From Actinomycetes bacterium (GTDB taxonomy: Bacteria; Actinomycetota; Actinomycetes; Propionibacteriales; Propionibacteriaceae): DNA of 43,789 nucleotides. Positions 8,472 through 17,159 of this stretch are shown here, in pieces; position 1 is the stretch's first letter, and every line of letters starts with the position of its first letter. Below the pieces are notes generated by a model. It saw only the letters and a list, made by a program, of their open reading frames with translations, had not been told where the DNA came from and ran no database searches. The translations under genes and the position numbers were made by a program. The DNA lies in contig JAEXAS010000043.1 of the NCBI GenBank assembly GCA_023458095.1, positions 1 to 43,789 of the forward strand, written 5' to 3'.

Positions 8472-10143
8472 GCTACGCATCGCCGATCTGGGCGTGATCG
8501 CTGAGGCCAGTATCGACCTCGGCCCGGGATTCACTGTGGTCACCGGCGAAACAGGTGCCGGCAAGACGATGATCGTGTCCGGTCTGGCGCTGTTGGCCGG
8601 CACCAAAGCCGCGCCCTCCCTGATTCGGGCCGGGGCGCAGCGGGCCCTGATTGAGGGCCGGTGGTTACTGAAGCCGGCTGAATCCGAGGCTGTCACCGAG
8701 CTTGGTGCCGTAGTCGAGGATGGTGAGGTGCTGCTCAGCCGACAGCTTGCCGCCAGCCGATCCCGCATGGCGCTCGGGGGTGCCCAGGTTCCGCTTGGGG
8801 TTGGTGCGGAGCTGATCGGGGAGTGGATCACCATTCACGGCCAATCCGAGCAACTGCGGCTGGGTACCTCCGAGCGGCAGCTTCAGGTGTTGGATCGTTT
8901 CGCTGGCCAAGCCCTAGCCGCCGAGCTGGGTGCGTACCGCCGTGACTACGCCGAACGCAAAGAGGTGGTGGCGCAACTGCACGACCTGACCACCGCATCC
9001 CAAGAACGCGCCCGGGAGCTGGACCTGCTGCGCTTCGGCTTAGCAGAGATTGCCAAGAGCGATCCGCAGCCCGGCGAGGACGAAGCACTGGCGATTGAGG
9101 CCGGCCGGTTGCAGGCTGTCGATGATCTGCGGCAGGCGGCTGCCGCGGCCAGCACGGCTCTGGCTGGGGATGATGAGGACTTCACCGGCAGCCACGATGC
9201 GCTGGCCCTGACCGCCGCTGCCCGCAAGGCCTTGGAAGCGGTCACCGACCGGGACCCGGAGTTGCAGCCCATCATCGACGAATTGGCTGGCGCAGCGGCC
9301 GCTTTGGCGGACGCTGCATCGTCCCTGGCGTCTTATGGCGCGAGCCTGGACGCTGACCCGCTGCGACTGGAATGGATCGCTGGGCGCCGAGCCGAATTGG
9401 CTCATTTGACTCGCAAATACGGTCAAAATGTCGACGAAGTGCTGGCCTGGGCGCAGCAGTCGGCGGACCGGGTGGGCCAGTTGGACGCCAGCGACAGCCG
9501 AATCCAGGAACTGCAGGAGCAGGCCAGCGTGCTGGATCAACGTTTGACTGCCGCAGCGGGCCGAATCCGGGCGCTGCGGGAAGCCGCCGCCACCGAACTG
9601 GCGGACCGGGTGGCCGCCGAACTGCGGGCTCTGGCAATGCCCAAGGCCCGGCTGATCTTCGAGCTGAAGCCGATCGACCTGGGCCCGAACGGAGCCGACC
9701 AGGCGAATCTGCTGTTCTCGGCGAATCCGGGCAGTGCTGCCGGACCCTTGGGCAAGGTCGCCTCCGGGGGAGAGTTGAGCCGGGTTCGGCTGGCGCTGGA
9801 GGTGGTGCTGGCCAGCGAGGCCACGGCGGGGACCTTCGTCTTCGATGAAGTCGATGCCGGCGTGGGTGGTGCGGTCGCCCTCGAGATCGGGCGCCGGTTG
9901 GCTCGGCTGTCCAAGACCAGCCAGGTGATCGTCGTGACCCACCTGGCTCAGGTGGCGGCCTTCGCTGATCGACATGTCCACGTCCGTAAGGCCAATGACG
10001 GCTCGGTGACCACCAGCGGCGTGCGGCTGGTGGAAGGCACAGACCGCCTGGAGGTACTTGCCCAAATGATGGGTGGCCTCGACTCCAGCGAATCGGCGCT
10101 GGCTCATGCGCGCGAGTTGTTGGACTCGGCGGCCCGCTCCTGA
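8461..10143 (+). CDS. recN: DNA repair protein RecN
   Basis: A 560-residue SMC-like ATPase. Walker A is GETGAGKTM near residue 30, the signature is ASGGELSRVRLALEVVL near 438, and Walker B is FVFDEVDAGVGG near 461. The middle is Ala/Glu/Leu-rich coiled coil. The family acts on DNA double-strand breaks to hold ends for recombination. ATG 8461 gives MLTELRIADLGVI, the standard start. It overlaps nadK by 11 bp and ends 6 bp from the convergent TetR gene. Confidence 0.94.
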   Translation: MLTELRIADLGVIAEASIDLGPGFTVVTGETGAGKTMIVSGLALLAGTKAAPSLIRAGAQRALIEGRWLLKPAESEAVTELGAVVEDGEVLLSRQLAASRSRMALGGAQVPLGVGAELIGEWITIHGQSEQLRLGTSERQLQVLDRFAGQALAAELGAYRRDYAERKEVVAQLHDLTTASQERARELDLLRFGLAEIAKSDPQPGEDEALAIEAGRLQAVDDLRQAAAAASTALAGDDEDFTGSHDALALTAAARKALEAVTDRDPELQPIIDELAGAAAALADAASSLASYGASLDADPLRLEWIAGRRAELAHLTRKYGQNVDEVLAWAQQSADRVGQLDASDSRIQELQEQASVLDQRLTAAAGRIRALREAAATELADRVAAELRALAMPKARLIFELKPIDLGPNGADQANLLFSANPGSAAGPLGKVASGGELSRVRLALEVVLASEATAGTFVFDEVDAGVGGAVALEIGRRLARLSKTSQVIVVTHLAQVAAFADRHVHVRKANDGSVTTSGVRLVEGTDRLEVLAQMMGGLDSSESALAHARELLDSAARS

Positions 10144-10149
10144 CGTCAC

Positions 10150-10908
10150 TCAGATATCCGAACCCGAATGCTCGCCGTCCTCCAACCACCGTTGCGGCAG
10201 GCAGGCGGGATCGAAGTCGGGTGCATTCGGGTCCGGTTCGGTCATCCATTCGCACAACGCGACTGTGGCCACGCCCAGCAGAGACCAGGAACGATCTCCA
10301 GGGGAACTAGCTGTCGCGTCCAGGTTGAGGCGCACCTCGGGAGTACCCGTAGCCTGGTGCAAGCCGGATCCCTCAGAGACTGCAGCCAGAGCGGTAGCCA
10401 GATCGTGCAGGCTGAACCCTGGCCGCATCCGACGGCGACTCCACAGCAACACGACGCGATAGAGCTGACTGTAGGCCTCAATGGCTTCGTCGTGGCGCTG
10501 GCGACTGGCTGCCAGGAGATCCGGATCCTCATAGGACGTCGCCCGGATGGCGAGGCTGGTCAAAAACGCTGCATCTTCTGGATAGCTGCGGATGTTGGCC
10601 TCCGCGCCGCGACGCACAGCCTCGTGCCAGCTTCCGGCAGGGTCAAAGATGATCGGCATCACCGCTGCCACACTGGTGGCGGTCGACGTGCGGTCGCGGA
10701 ATCGTACGGCTTCGAGTGCGAGGTCGTGGTGATAGTCGGTTTGGTCTTTCCAGATCCGGTAGGCCGCACCGGTGGTGAGGCCAGCGCGGCGCAGCACCGA
10801 ACTCAGCCGAATGTGGCTCACTGCAGTCGAAGGTCCACGCTCGTGCAGCATTTGCAGTCCGATCGCGATGAGGTCGCTGCGGGTCTGATCAGCCGTGCGG
10901 CGCGCCAT
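10150..10908 (-). CDS. TetR-family transcriptional regulator
   Basis: A 252-residue regulator. After the start MARRTADQTRSDLIAIGLQM comes a helix-turn-helix region (about 20-60) with RLSSVLRRAGLTTGAAYRIW and a lysine-aspartate turn. The C-terminal part is long and not recognised. ATG 10908 is preferred over an upstream ATG at 10929, because TATCGT on the minus strand lies 6 nt before it. It is divergent from a secreted phospholipase gene with 148 bp between the starts, so it may control that gene, itself, or both. The ligand is unknown. Confidence 0.8.
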   Translation of the reverse strand: MARRTADQTRSDLIAIGLQMLHERGPSTAVSHIRLSSVLRRAGLTTGAAYRIWKDQTDYHHDLALEAVRFRDRTSTATSVAAVMPIIFDPAGSWHEAVRRGAEANIRSYPEDAAFLTSLAIRATSYEDPDLLAASRQRHDEAIEAYSQLYRVVLLWSRRRMRPGFSLHDLATALAAVSEGSGLHQATGTPEVRLNLDATASSPGDRSWSLLGVATVALCEWMTEPDPNAPDFDPACLPQRWLEDGEHSGSDI

Positions 10909-10914
10909 GGGGGA

Positions 10915-10920
10915 ACGATA
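10915..10920 (-). promoter_or_regulatory. -10 box of the TetR gene, predicted leaderless
   Basis: On the minus strand TATCGT is followed by TCCCCC and then the ATG at 10908. The 6-nt spacing matches that at the other predicted leaderless genes here. No Shine-Dalgarno is visible. Confidence 0.45.
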
Positions 10921-10947
10921 GCGAATCACCGTCTGAATCGCAGAGAA

Positions 10948-10964
10948 GAGAAATAAGTTATCTC
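10948..10964. promoter_or_regulatory. Imperfect palindrome between TetR and phospholipase genes
   Basis: GAGA-AATAAGTTA-TCTC has four paired outer bases on each side and sits in an AT-rich patch unlike the surrounding GC-rich DNA. It is a possible operator or -10 region for the phospholipase gene. The match is short, so this is weak. Confidence 0.3.
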
Positions 10965-11056
10965 ACCAGCGATGATCTAGTTCTCGCGCGGATTGATCTT
11001 CAAGATGGGGGGTGGCACACCTGCCAACACCTACAACTCAGGAGGTTCAGCCCACC

Positions 11057-11587
11057 ATGAAGAGAATGTTGGTCCGCTTACTCACCGTCCTCATGCTCGG
11101 TCTCATACCGGCATCAGGCCTCGTGACGCCGGCTTCAGCGGTCACGAGGGTCCAACTCGCCGACGCAGCCTCTCGAGCCGCTTTCGAACCTGTAACCGGC
11201 GGGCAGTTCAAGCAGGTTCGTAAGATCTACCCCAAGCAGCTGAACTGGACCACCGACGGATGCAGCGTCCCCAAGGTCATTACAACGTCGGTATCGGGCA
11301 TGGGATTGGTGCTTAGGTATTACAGTCGCGTTTTCCATGATTCCTGTGTTCGCCACGACTTCGGTTACCGCAACTTCGGGGGCAACGCCTCAGGTCCTGG
11401 CGCGCATCCAAAGCTTGGTGTGAACGCAACGACCAAGACGCGAATCGACAAGAGATTCCTCAACAATATGAAGATTCAATGTGCGGCGAAATATCACACG
11501 TGGGTGACGAAGCGGGCCTGCAACTCTGCGGCAAACACCTTCTACCTCGCCGTGGTTAAGGGCGGCAAGAAGGCGTTCTTCGGTTGA
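11057..11587 (+). CDS. Secreted phospholipase A2
   Basis: A 176-residue protein. Residues 1-28 are a signal peptide (basic MKRMLVRLL, hydrophobic core, cleavage after PASA). The mature part carries the prokaryotic PLA2 signature DSCVRHDFGYRNFG, where His100 and Asp101 form the catalytic pair. Cys69, Cys97 and two later cysteines could make two disulfides, as in Streptomyces violaceoruber PLA2. The enzyme would release the sn-2 fatty acid from phospholipids outside the cell, using calcium. ATG 11057 has AGGAGG upstream. The gene is less GC-rich than its neighbours and interrupts the otherwise mycobacteria-like order between recN and pyrG. Confidence 0.87.
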   Translation: MKRMLVRLLTVLMLGLIPASGLVTPASAVTRVQLADAASRAAFEPVTGGQFKQVRKIYPKQLNWTTDGCSVPKVITTSVSGMGLVLRYYSRVFHDSCVRHDFGYRNFGGNASGPGAHPKLGVNATTKTRIDKRFLNNMKIQCAAKYHTWVTKRACNSAANTFYLAVVKGGKKAFFG

Positions 11588-11593
11588 TGTCAC

Positions 11594-11635
11594 CACCTGT
11601 GCTGCCGCCCGACCCGGTGAGCGGCAGCACAGGTG
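11594..11635 (+). terminator. Terminator after the phospholipase gene
   Basis: A perfect 15-bp stem (11594-11608 with 11621-11635) and 12-nt loop begin 7 nt after the phospholipase stop codon. There is no U tract. It separates this gene from the pyrG promoter. Confidence 0.8.
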
Positions 11636-11706
11636 TGGTCAAGCTCGGTCAGAGACGATGGTGTTTCATCGGAGAGTCGAGTTGGCTGCGAACCGGCAAA
11701 CACCTC

Positions 11707-11712
11707 TAGGCT
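11707..11712 (+). promoter_or_regulatory. -10 box of pyrG, predicted leaderless
   Basis: TAGGCT is 8 nt before GTG 11721. The GGAGG inside the spacer is only 3 nt from the start codon, so if transcription begins near the GTG it would be lost or cut. Confidence 0.5.
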
Positions 11713-11720
11713 GGAGGTCC

Positions 11721-13382
11721 GTGGGCAACTCAACGCAGACCAAGCATGTATTCGTAACCGGAGGCGTTGTCTCCTCTCTCGGTAAGGGGCTCACCGCTTC
11801 GAGCCTGGGCAGCCTTCTGGTGGCCCGTGGCATGAGCGTCACCATGCAGAAACTGGATCCGTATCTCAACGTCGATCCCGGCACCATGAACCCCTTCCAA
11901 CACGGCGAGGTCTTCGTCACCGAGGACGGTGCCGAGACCGACTTGGACATCGGCCACTACGAACGATTCCTGGACGTCAACCTCAGCGCTGAAGCCAATG
12001 TCACCACCGGCAAGATCTACTCCTCAGTGATCGCCAAGGAGCGTCGCGGCGACTTCCTCGGCGACACCGTCCAAGTGATCCCGCACATCACCAACGCCAT
12101 CAAGGACGAGATGCTGGCCATGGCCTCACCGGGGGTGGACGTGGTCATTCACGAAATCGGTGGCACCGTCGGCGATATCGAGTCGCTGCCGTTCCTGGAG
12201 GCGGCTCGGCAGGTGCGCCGCGAGGTCGGTCGCGACCACGTGTTCTTCCTGCATGTGTCGCTGGTTCCCTACATCGGTCCCAGCGGCGAATTGAAGACCA
12301 AGCCCACCCAGCATTCGGTGGCGGCGCTTCGCCAGGTCGGCATTCAGCCCGACGCCATCGTGTGCCGGGCCAGCATGGAGATCCCCAGCGGCGTCAAGCG
12401 CAAGATCGCGCTGATGTGCGATGTGGACGAAGAAGCGGTCATCTCCTGCCCGGACGCGCCCAGCATCTATGACATCCCCAAGGTGATTCATGCCGAAGGG
12501 TTGGACGCCTACGTTGTCCGCCGGTTGGACGTCCCGTTCCGCGATGTGAACTGGTCGCTGTGGGATGACCTGCTGGAGCGGGTGCACAACCCGGTCGAGG
12601 ACATCACCATCGGCCTGGTCGGCAAATACATCGACCTTCCTGACGCCTATCTGTCGGTCTCCGAAGCACTGCGCGCCGGCGGCTTCGCGAATCGGGCCAA
12701 GGTTCATATCCGCTGGGTCGCCTCCGACCTGTGCGAGACCCCGGCTGGCGCCGCCGAGCAACTCGGCGACCTGGATGGCATCTGCGTACCGGGCGGTTTT
12801 GGAATTCGTGGCGTCGAAGGCAAGCTCGGCGCGCTGCGCTACGCCCGCGAGAACCAGATGCCGGCGCTGGGGCTGTGCCTGGGCCTGCAGTGCATGGTGA
12901 TCGAGGCTGCCCGCAACATGGTGGGATTGGCCGACGCCGGTTCCTCCGAGTTCGACCCGGCGACCAAGGACCCGGTGATCGCGACCATGGCAGAGCAGGT
13001 TGCCATCGTCTCCGGACAAGGAGATCTGGGCGCCACGATGCGGCTTGGGGCTTATCCGGCCCAACTCGTACCAGGTTCAGTCGTGGCAACCCGCTACGGC
13101 ACCACGACCGTCAGTGAACGGCACCGTCACCGCTACGAGGTGAACAACGCGTATCGAGGTCAACTTGAGGCCGCCGGCCTGAAGATCTCCGGAACCAGCC
13201 CGGACGGCAACCTGGTGGAGTTCGTCGAACTCGATCCGGCACTGCATCCCTACTATGTGGGCACCCAGGCGCACCCCGAACTGAAGTCGCGTCCGACCAA
13301 ACCCCATCCGCTGTTCTCGGGGCTGGTCGAAGCGGCCCTGGAGCGCAAACTGTCGGCTCGACTTCCGGTGGAAGAAGCCTGA
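11721..13382 (+). CDS. pyrG: CTP synthase
   Basis: A 553-residue enzyme converting UTP, ATP and glutamine to CTP. The N-terminal synthetase domain begins KHVFVTGGVVSSLGKGLTA and includes DPYLNVDPGTMNPFQHGEV. The C-terminal class I amidotransferase has the nucleophile in LGLCLGLQCM and later His/Glu in GTQAHPELKSRP. GTG 11721 gives the usual short leader before TKHVFVTGG; the frame upstream to 11658 is not family-like. It begins a run of pyrG, nudix and xerD that matches M. tuberculosis Rv1699-Rv1701. Confidence 0.96.
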   Translation: MGNSTQTKHVFVTGGVVSSLGKGLTASSLGSLLVARGMSVTMQKLDPYLNVDPGTMNPFQHGEVFVTEDGAETDLDIGHYERFLDVNLSAEANVTTGKIYSSVIAKERRGDFLGDTVQVIPHITNAIKDEMLAMASPGVDVVIHEIGGTVGDIESLPFLEAARQVRREVGRDHVFFLHVSLVPYIGPSGELKTKPTQHSVAALRQVGIQPDAIVCRASMEIPSGVKRKIALMCDVDEEAVISCPDAPSIYDIPKVIHAEGLDAYVVRRLDVPFRDVNWSLWDDLLERVHNPVEDITIGLVGKYIDLPDAYLSVSEALRAGGFANRAKVHIRWVASDLCETPAGAAEQLGDLDGICVPGGFGIRGVEGKLGALRYARENQMPALGLCLGLQCMVIEAARNMVGLADAGSSEFDPATKDPVIATMAEQVAIVSGQGDLGATMRLGAYPAQLVPGSVVATRYGTTTVSERHRHRYEVNNAYRGQLEAAGLKISGTSPDGNLVEFVELDPALHPYYVGTQAHPELKSRPTKPHPLFSGLVEAALERKLSARLPVEEA

Positions 13383-13386
13383 TCCG

Positions 13387-14076
13387 ATGCCCCGGGAACT
13401 GCAGCCGGCGGAGTTGGTCGATATCGACCAACACTGGCCGGTGGTCTCCCATCAGGTGCTCGGGCGGGGGAGTAAGCACACCTTCGTCTCCGACACCGTG
13501 TTCACCCCCGGTGGGGCCACGATGCAGCGGGAGTACATCCTGCATCCCGGTGCCGTCGGCATCATCGCCTGGGACGACCGGGACCGCATCGCCGTGGTGC
13601 TTCAGTACCGCCATCCGGTTGCCCAGCGCCTGGTCGAACCTCCGGCTGGATTGCTGGACCAGCCCGGCGAGCACTACCTGATCGGCGCCCAGCGCGAACT
13701 GGCCGAGGAAGTAGGCCTGCAAGCAAGCGACTGGCGGGTGCTGGTGGATCTGCTGACCAGCCCGGGAGCCAGCCAGGAGTCGGTTCGGATCCTGTTGGCC
13801 CGGGGCCTGACGCAGGCTGAGGCTCCGGCAGACTTTGTCGCTTCCGGGGAGGAAGCCGAGATGGAGTTCGCCTGGGCGCAGCGTGCCGATCTCGTCGCGG
13901 CGATCCTTGCCGGACGGGTGCAGAATCCGCTGCTGGTGGCCGGCGTCCTGGCTCTGGAGACCGCTCGGCTGACCGACGGCGTGGATCACCTCCGCGCAGT
14001 GGAGGCGCCCTGGCCGGTCCGTGCGACCCGCGATACTCAAAACCAGGCTTTGGCCGATGTCGACGGCGCCCGCTGA
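13387..14076 (+). CDS. NUDIX hydrolase, ADP-ribose pyrophosphatase type
   Basis: A 229-residue protein with the Nudix box GLLDQPGE and QRELAEEVGL (about 96-119), where the REL-EE-G residues bind metal. The preceding VEPPAG and the position after pyrG resemble Rv1700, an ADP-ribose pyrophosphatase. It would hydrolyse ADP-ribose or a related nucleoside diphosphate linked to another moiety. It starts 4 bp after pyrG and its end overlaps xerD by 20 bp, so it is probably in the same transcript. Confidence 0.88.
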   Translation: MPRELQPAELVDIDQHWPVVSHQVLGRGSKHTFVSDTVFTPGGATMQREYILHPGAVGIIAWDDRDRIAVVLQYRHPVAQRLVEPPAGLLDQPGEHYLIGAQRELAEEVGLQASDWRVLVDLLTSPGASQESVRILLARGLTQAEAPADFVASGEEAEMEFAWAQRADLVAAILAGRVQNPLLVAGVLALETARLTDGVDHLRAVEAPWPVRATRDTQNQALADVDGAR

Positions 14077-14995
14077 GCGGCAGGTCCGCAGCTTTCTGGA
14101 CCATCTGACCGTCGAACGGGGCGCCTCGCCGCACACCGTCAGCGCCTATCGACGTGACCTGACTCGCTATCGGGATTACCTCGGCGACCAGGGCATCAAC
14201 GACCTGGTCGGGGTGAGCGAGGCCGAGGTGAGCGGATTCCTGGCCTGGCTGCAGACGCCGACCGAATCGCGAGCCGCGCTGGCGCGATCCAGTGCCACCC
14301 GAGCCTTGGTGGCTGTGCGTTCCTTGCATGCCTTCTTGGCTACCGAGGGGATCACTGCCGACAGCCCTGCCGTCGAGGTTCATCCGCCCAAAGCGCCCCG
14401 GCGCCTGCCCAAAGCGCTGGCCCTGGACCAGGTTCAGGCGCTGTTGGAGACCCCCGACCCGTCCACGCCGACCGGGCTGCGCGACGCTGCTCTGTTGGAA
14501 CTGCTGTACGGCACCGGCGCTCGAGTCTCGGAGGTTCTGGACCTTGATGTTGACGATGTCTCGGCAATTCTGACCGATCCCGACGCGGGGTTGCGGCTGT
14601 TCGGCAAGGGGCGCAAGGAGCGGATCGTGCCGGTGGGTTCCTACGCCCGCAAAGCCGTCGAAGCCTGGCTGGTTCGCGGACGCCCGGTCTTCGCTCAAGG
14701 GGCGACCTCGCCCAGCCCGGCATTGCTGCTCAACCGGCGCGGACGGCGGCTGTCGCGGCAAAGCGCCTGGCAGGTGCTGCATGCGGCCGGCGAGGCTGCC
14801 CAGCTTCCAGTGGAAATCTCACCGCACACCCTTCGGCACTCCTTTGCGACGCATCTGCTCGACGGTGGCGCCGATGTTCGAGTGGTGCAGGAGCTGCTCG
14901 GTCATGCCTCGGTGACCACCACTCAGATCTACACCTTGGTCACCGCAGAGCATCTTCGGGAGGTCTTCTTGGCCGCTCATCCCCGGGCGCGATGA
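14057..14995 (+). CDS. xerD: Tyrosine recombinase XerD
   Basis: A 312-residue site-specific recombinase. The N-terminal SAM-like core-binding domain (LDHLTVERGASPHTVSAYRR) is followed by the catalytic domain. Visible catalytic residues are Arg in GARVSEVLDL, Lys in KGRKERIVP, His-x-x-Arg in HTLRHSFATH, His in LGHASVTTTQ and Tyr in IYTLVT. With XerC it resolves chromosome dimers at dif. ATG 14057 is chosen because it gives the standard N terminus, and it overlaps the nudix gene. Position next to parA and scpAB fits a chromosome-segregation role. Confidence 0.93.
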   Translation: MSTAPAERQVRSFLDHLTVERGASPHTVSAYRRDLTRYRDYLGDQGINDLVGVSEAEVSGFLAWLQTPTESRAALARSSATRALVAVRSLHAFLATEGITADSPAVEVHPPKAPRRLPKALALDQVQALLETPDPSTPTGLRDAALLELLYGTGARVSEVLDLDVDDVSAILTDPDAGLRLFGKGRKERIVPVGSYARKAVEAWLVRGRPVFAQGATSPSPALLLNRRGRRLSRQSAWQVLHAAGEAAQLPVEISPHTLRHSFATHLLDGGADVRVVQELLGHASVTTTQIYTLVTAEHLREVFLAAHPRAR

Positions 14996-15048
14996 CCCCA
15001 GAGAATCCACCCGAGCGAGTCGTTGCAGACATGTCGACAAAGGCGCCC

Positions 15049-15054
15049 TAGGCT
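15049..15054 (+). promoter_or_regulatory. -10 box of parA, predicted leaderless
   Basis: TAGGCT followed by 7 nt and GTG 15062. No Shine-Dalgarno lies between. Confidence 0.5.
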
Positions 15055-15061
15055 GGGCCCC

Positions 15062-15967
15062 GTGACCAAGACCAAAACCAAGAACACCCTGCGCGCTGAC
15101 GAAGAACCCACTGCCGTTGGACAAATCGGTCCGACCGGTCGTCCGATGCCGGAGTTTCCTGACCCGGTCGCCCCGGATCCGTCAGCCACCAAGAACGCGT
15201 TGATCATCGCCATGTGCAACCAGAAGGGCGGTGTGGGTAAGACCACGACCACCATCAACCTGGGTGCTGCCCTGGCCGAAACCGGACGCCGAGTGTTGCT
15301 GGTGGATTTCGACCCGCAGGGCTCGCTCTCGGTGGGGCTGGGAGTCAATCCGCACACCTTGGAGTTGAGCATCTACAACCTGCTGCTCAATCGCGGTGCG
15401 GACATCAATGAAGTGATCTTGAACACCGTGGTCGATGGGCTGGACCTGTTGCCGTCCAACATCGACCTGTCTGCGGCCGAAGTCCAGTTGGTCTCCGAGG
15501 TGGCTCGCGAGCAGACGCTGGGCCGGGTGCTGGGCAAGGTGCAGCATGACTACGACGTGATCCTGATCGACTGTGCACCCTCGCTGGGCTTGCTCACGGT
15601 GAATGCGCTGACCTGCGCGGACTGGGTTCTGATGCCCCTGGAGTTGGAGTTCTTCGCCTTGCGCGGCATTGCGCTGCTCACCGACACCATCGAGAAGGTG
15701 CAGGAGCGGCTCAATCCTGACCTGAAGGTGCTCGGAATCCTTGGCACCATGTACGACTCCCGCACTCTGCACAGCCGTGAAGTGCTGGATCGGGTGGTGT
15801 CGGCCTTCGGTGACGTGGTCTTCCACACGGTGATCCGACGCACCATCAAGTTCCCCGAAACCACCGTCGCCGGCGAACCGATCACCACCTACGCCACCTC
15901 ATCGCCAGGGGCTGAGGCCTATCGCAGCCTGGCCAAGGAGGTCTTGACCAGATGTCCAGGCGCGTAA
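15062..15967 (+). CDS. ParA-family chromosome partitioning ATPase
   Basis: A 301-residue ATPase with about 45 polar N-terminal residues before the deviant Walker A CNQKGGVGKTTTTINLG, where the first Lys is the ParA signature. Walker A' is VLLVDFDPQG and Walker B is VILIDCAPSLG. The family partitions DNA or positions complexes on the nucleoid. GTG 15062 is set by the -10 box just before it. No parB gene lies beside it; this is the Rv1708-type ParA found upstream of scpAB in actinobacteria, distinct from the origin-proximal parAB. The stop overlaps the next gene by 16 bp. Confidence 0.88.
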   Translation: MTKTKTKNTLRADEEPTAVGQIGPTGRPMPEFPDPVAPDPSATKNALIIAMCNQKGGVGKTTTTINLGAALAETGRRVLLVDFDPQGSLSVGLGVNPHTLELSIYNLLLNRGADINEVILNTVVDGLDLLPSNIDLSAAEVQLVSEVAREQTLGRVLGKVQHDYDVILIDCAPSLGLLTVNALTCADWVLMPLELEFFALRGIALLTDTIEKVQERLNPDLKVLGILGTMYDSRTLHSREVLDRVVSAFGDVVFHTVIRRTIKFPETTVAGEPITTYATSSPGAEAYRSLAKEVLTRCPGA

Positions 15968-16233
15968 CCGATTCCAGCCAACCCGACGAGAACGTGTCGG
16001 GGCCTTCGGATAACGCCACCAGCGGTCGGGTTCGCCACGAGGAGAAGATCACGGTCTATGTGACCAGTGAGGAACTCATCGAGTTGGAGCGGGCCCGCCT
16101 GGCGCTGCGGGCTGATCACGGGCTGGCCGTCGACCGCGGACGCATCGTCCGGGCTGCGGTCGGCTTGGCGATGGCGGATCTGGCCGCCAACGGCGATGAC
16201 TCTGCGTTGGTGCGCCGGTTGTTGGCATCGTGA
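15952..16233 (+). CDS. Small protein between parA and scpA, possible ribbon-helix-helix
   Basis: A 93-residue protein. Residues 1-30 are polar and probably flexible. Residues about 31-77 (EKITVYVTSEELIELERARL, then a second helix with RIVRAAVGLAMADL) show a strand-helix-helix pattern like small ribbon-helix-helix DNA-binding proteins. ATG 15952 has AAGGAGG with 10-nt spacing and overlaps the parA end by 16 bp. Its own stop overlaps the scpA GTG, so it is inside a coupled operon. It may be the DNA-binding partner of the orphan ParA, but that is only inferred. Confidence 0.65.
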   Translation: MSRRVTDSSQPDENVSGPSDNATSGRVRHEEKITVYVTSEELIELERARLALRADHGLAVDRGRIVRAAVGLAMADLAANGDDSALVRRLLAS

Positions 16234-17159
16234 GTGACACCGCAGCACAGTCGGTTCACCAGCAGGGTCCAACCTCGTCCGGTCCGCTGGACCGCAGTGC
16301 CTTCACCGTGAATCTGGACAACTTCACCGGGCCGTTCGACCTGTTGCTGCAGCTGATCAGCAAACACAAGATGGACGTCACCGAGGTGGCGTTGTCGAAG
16401 GTGACCGATGAGTTCATCGGGTATCTGAAGGCAGCCCAGGCGCAGCGTCACGCCCAGCCGGACGCCGCCGGTTTCGCCTGGTGGGACCTGGATCAGTCCA
16501 GCTCCTTCATCGTCATTGCCGCAACGCTGCTGGATCTCAAAGCCGCCCGGCTGCTGCCGTCTGGGGAAGTCGAGGACGAAGATGATCTGGCCCTACTCGA
16601 AGCCCGCGACCTGCTGTTCGCCCGCCTGCTGCAATACCGCGCCTTCAAGACGGTCAGCCACTGGATCGCCGACACGCTGAATACCCAGGCTCGCCGCTAT
16701 CCCCGTCCGGGTGGCTTGGAGGACAGGTTCGCCGCGCTGTTGCCCGAACCGGACCTGACCGGTTTCGCCGACCTCATCGCCCACTACGCCGGACGGGCCA
16801 TGACCCCCAGCGAGCCACCCTCGGTCTCGCTGAGCCATCTGCATCTGCCGCTGGTGAGTGTGCGCGAGCAGGCCGAGGTGATCATCACCCGACTGCGCGG
16901 TCAGCAGGCACTGAGCTTCCGGTCGCTGACCGCCGATGCCGGCGACACACTCGTCGTGGTCGCACGGTTCCTGGCCTTGCTGGATCTGTTTCGACAGCGC
17001 GCGGTGAGCTTTGAACAGCTCAGTCCGCTGGGGGAGTTGACCATCCGCTGGCTGGGCAACGACGTCGAAGCCACCGACTTGGGGGCCGAGTTCGACACCC
17101 AGGACGCATCCGGAGAGCCTCCCACTGACACCACCGACGACTCTGAGGACCCATCATGA
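16230..17159 (+). CDS. scpA: Segregation and condensation protein A (kleisin)
   Basis: A 309-residue kleisin. The N-terminal part has the family opening FTVNLDNFTGPFDLLLQLISKHKMDVTEVAL, here positions about 28-58. The C-terminal winged helix includes LVVVARFLALLDLFRQ followed by an acidic tail. ScpA bridges the SMC heads and binds ScpB in condensin. GTG 16230 overlaps the previous stop codon (GTGA). It overlaps scpB by 4 bp. Confidence 0.93.
   Translation: MSDTAAQSVHQQGPTSSGPLDRSAFTVNLDNFTGPFDLLLQLISKHKMDVTEVALSKVTDEFIGYLKAAQAQRHAQPDAAGFAWWDLDQSSSFIVIAATLLDLKAARLLPSGEVEDEDDLALLEARDLLFARLLQYRAFKTVSHWIADTLNTQARRYPRPGGLEDRFAALLPEPDLTGFADLIAHYAGRAMTPSEPPSVSLSHLHLPLVSVREQAEVIITRLRGQQALSFRSLTADAGDTLVVVARFLALLDLFRQRAVSFEQLSPLGELTIRWLGNDVEATDLGAEFDTQDASGEPPTDTTDDSEDPS

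Noticed and set aside
15000..16300. parS centromere sites near parA
   Set aside because: I looked for a TGTTTCACGTGAAACA-like sequence and saw none, consistent with this ParA not being the origin parAB system.
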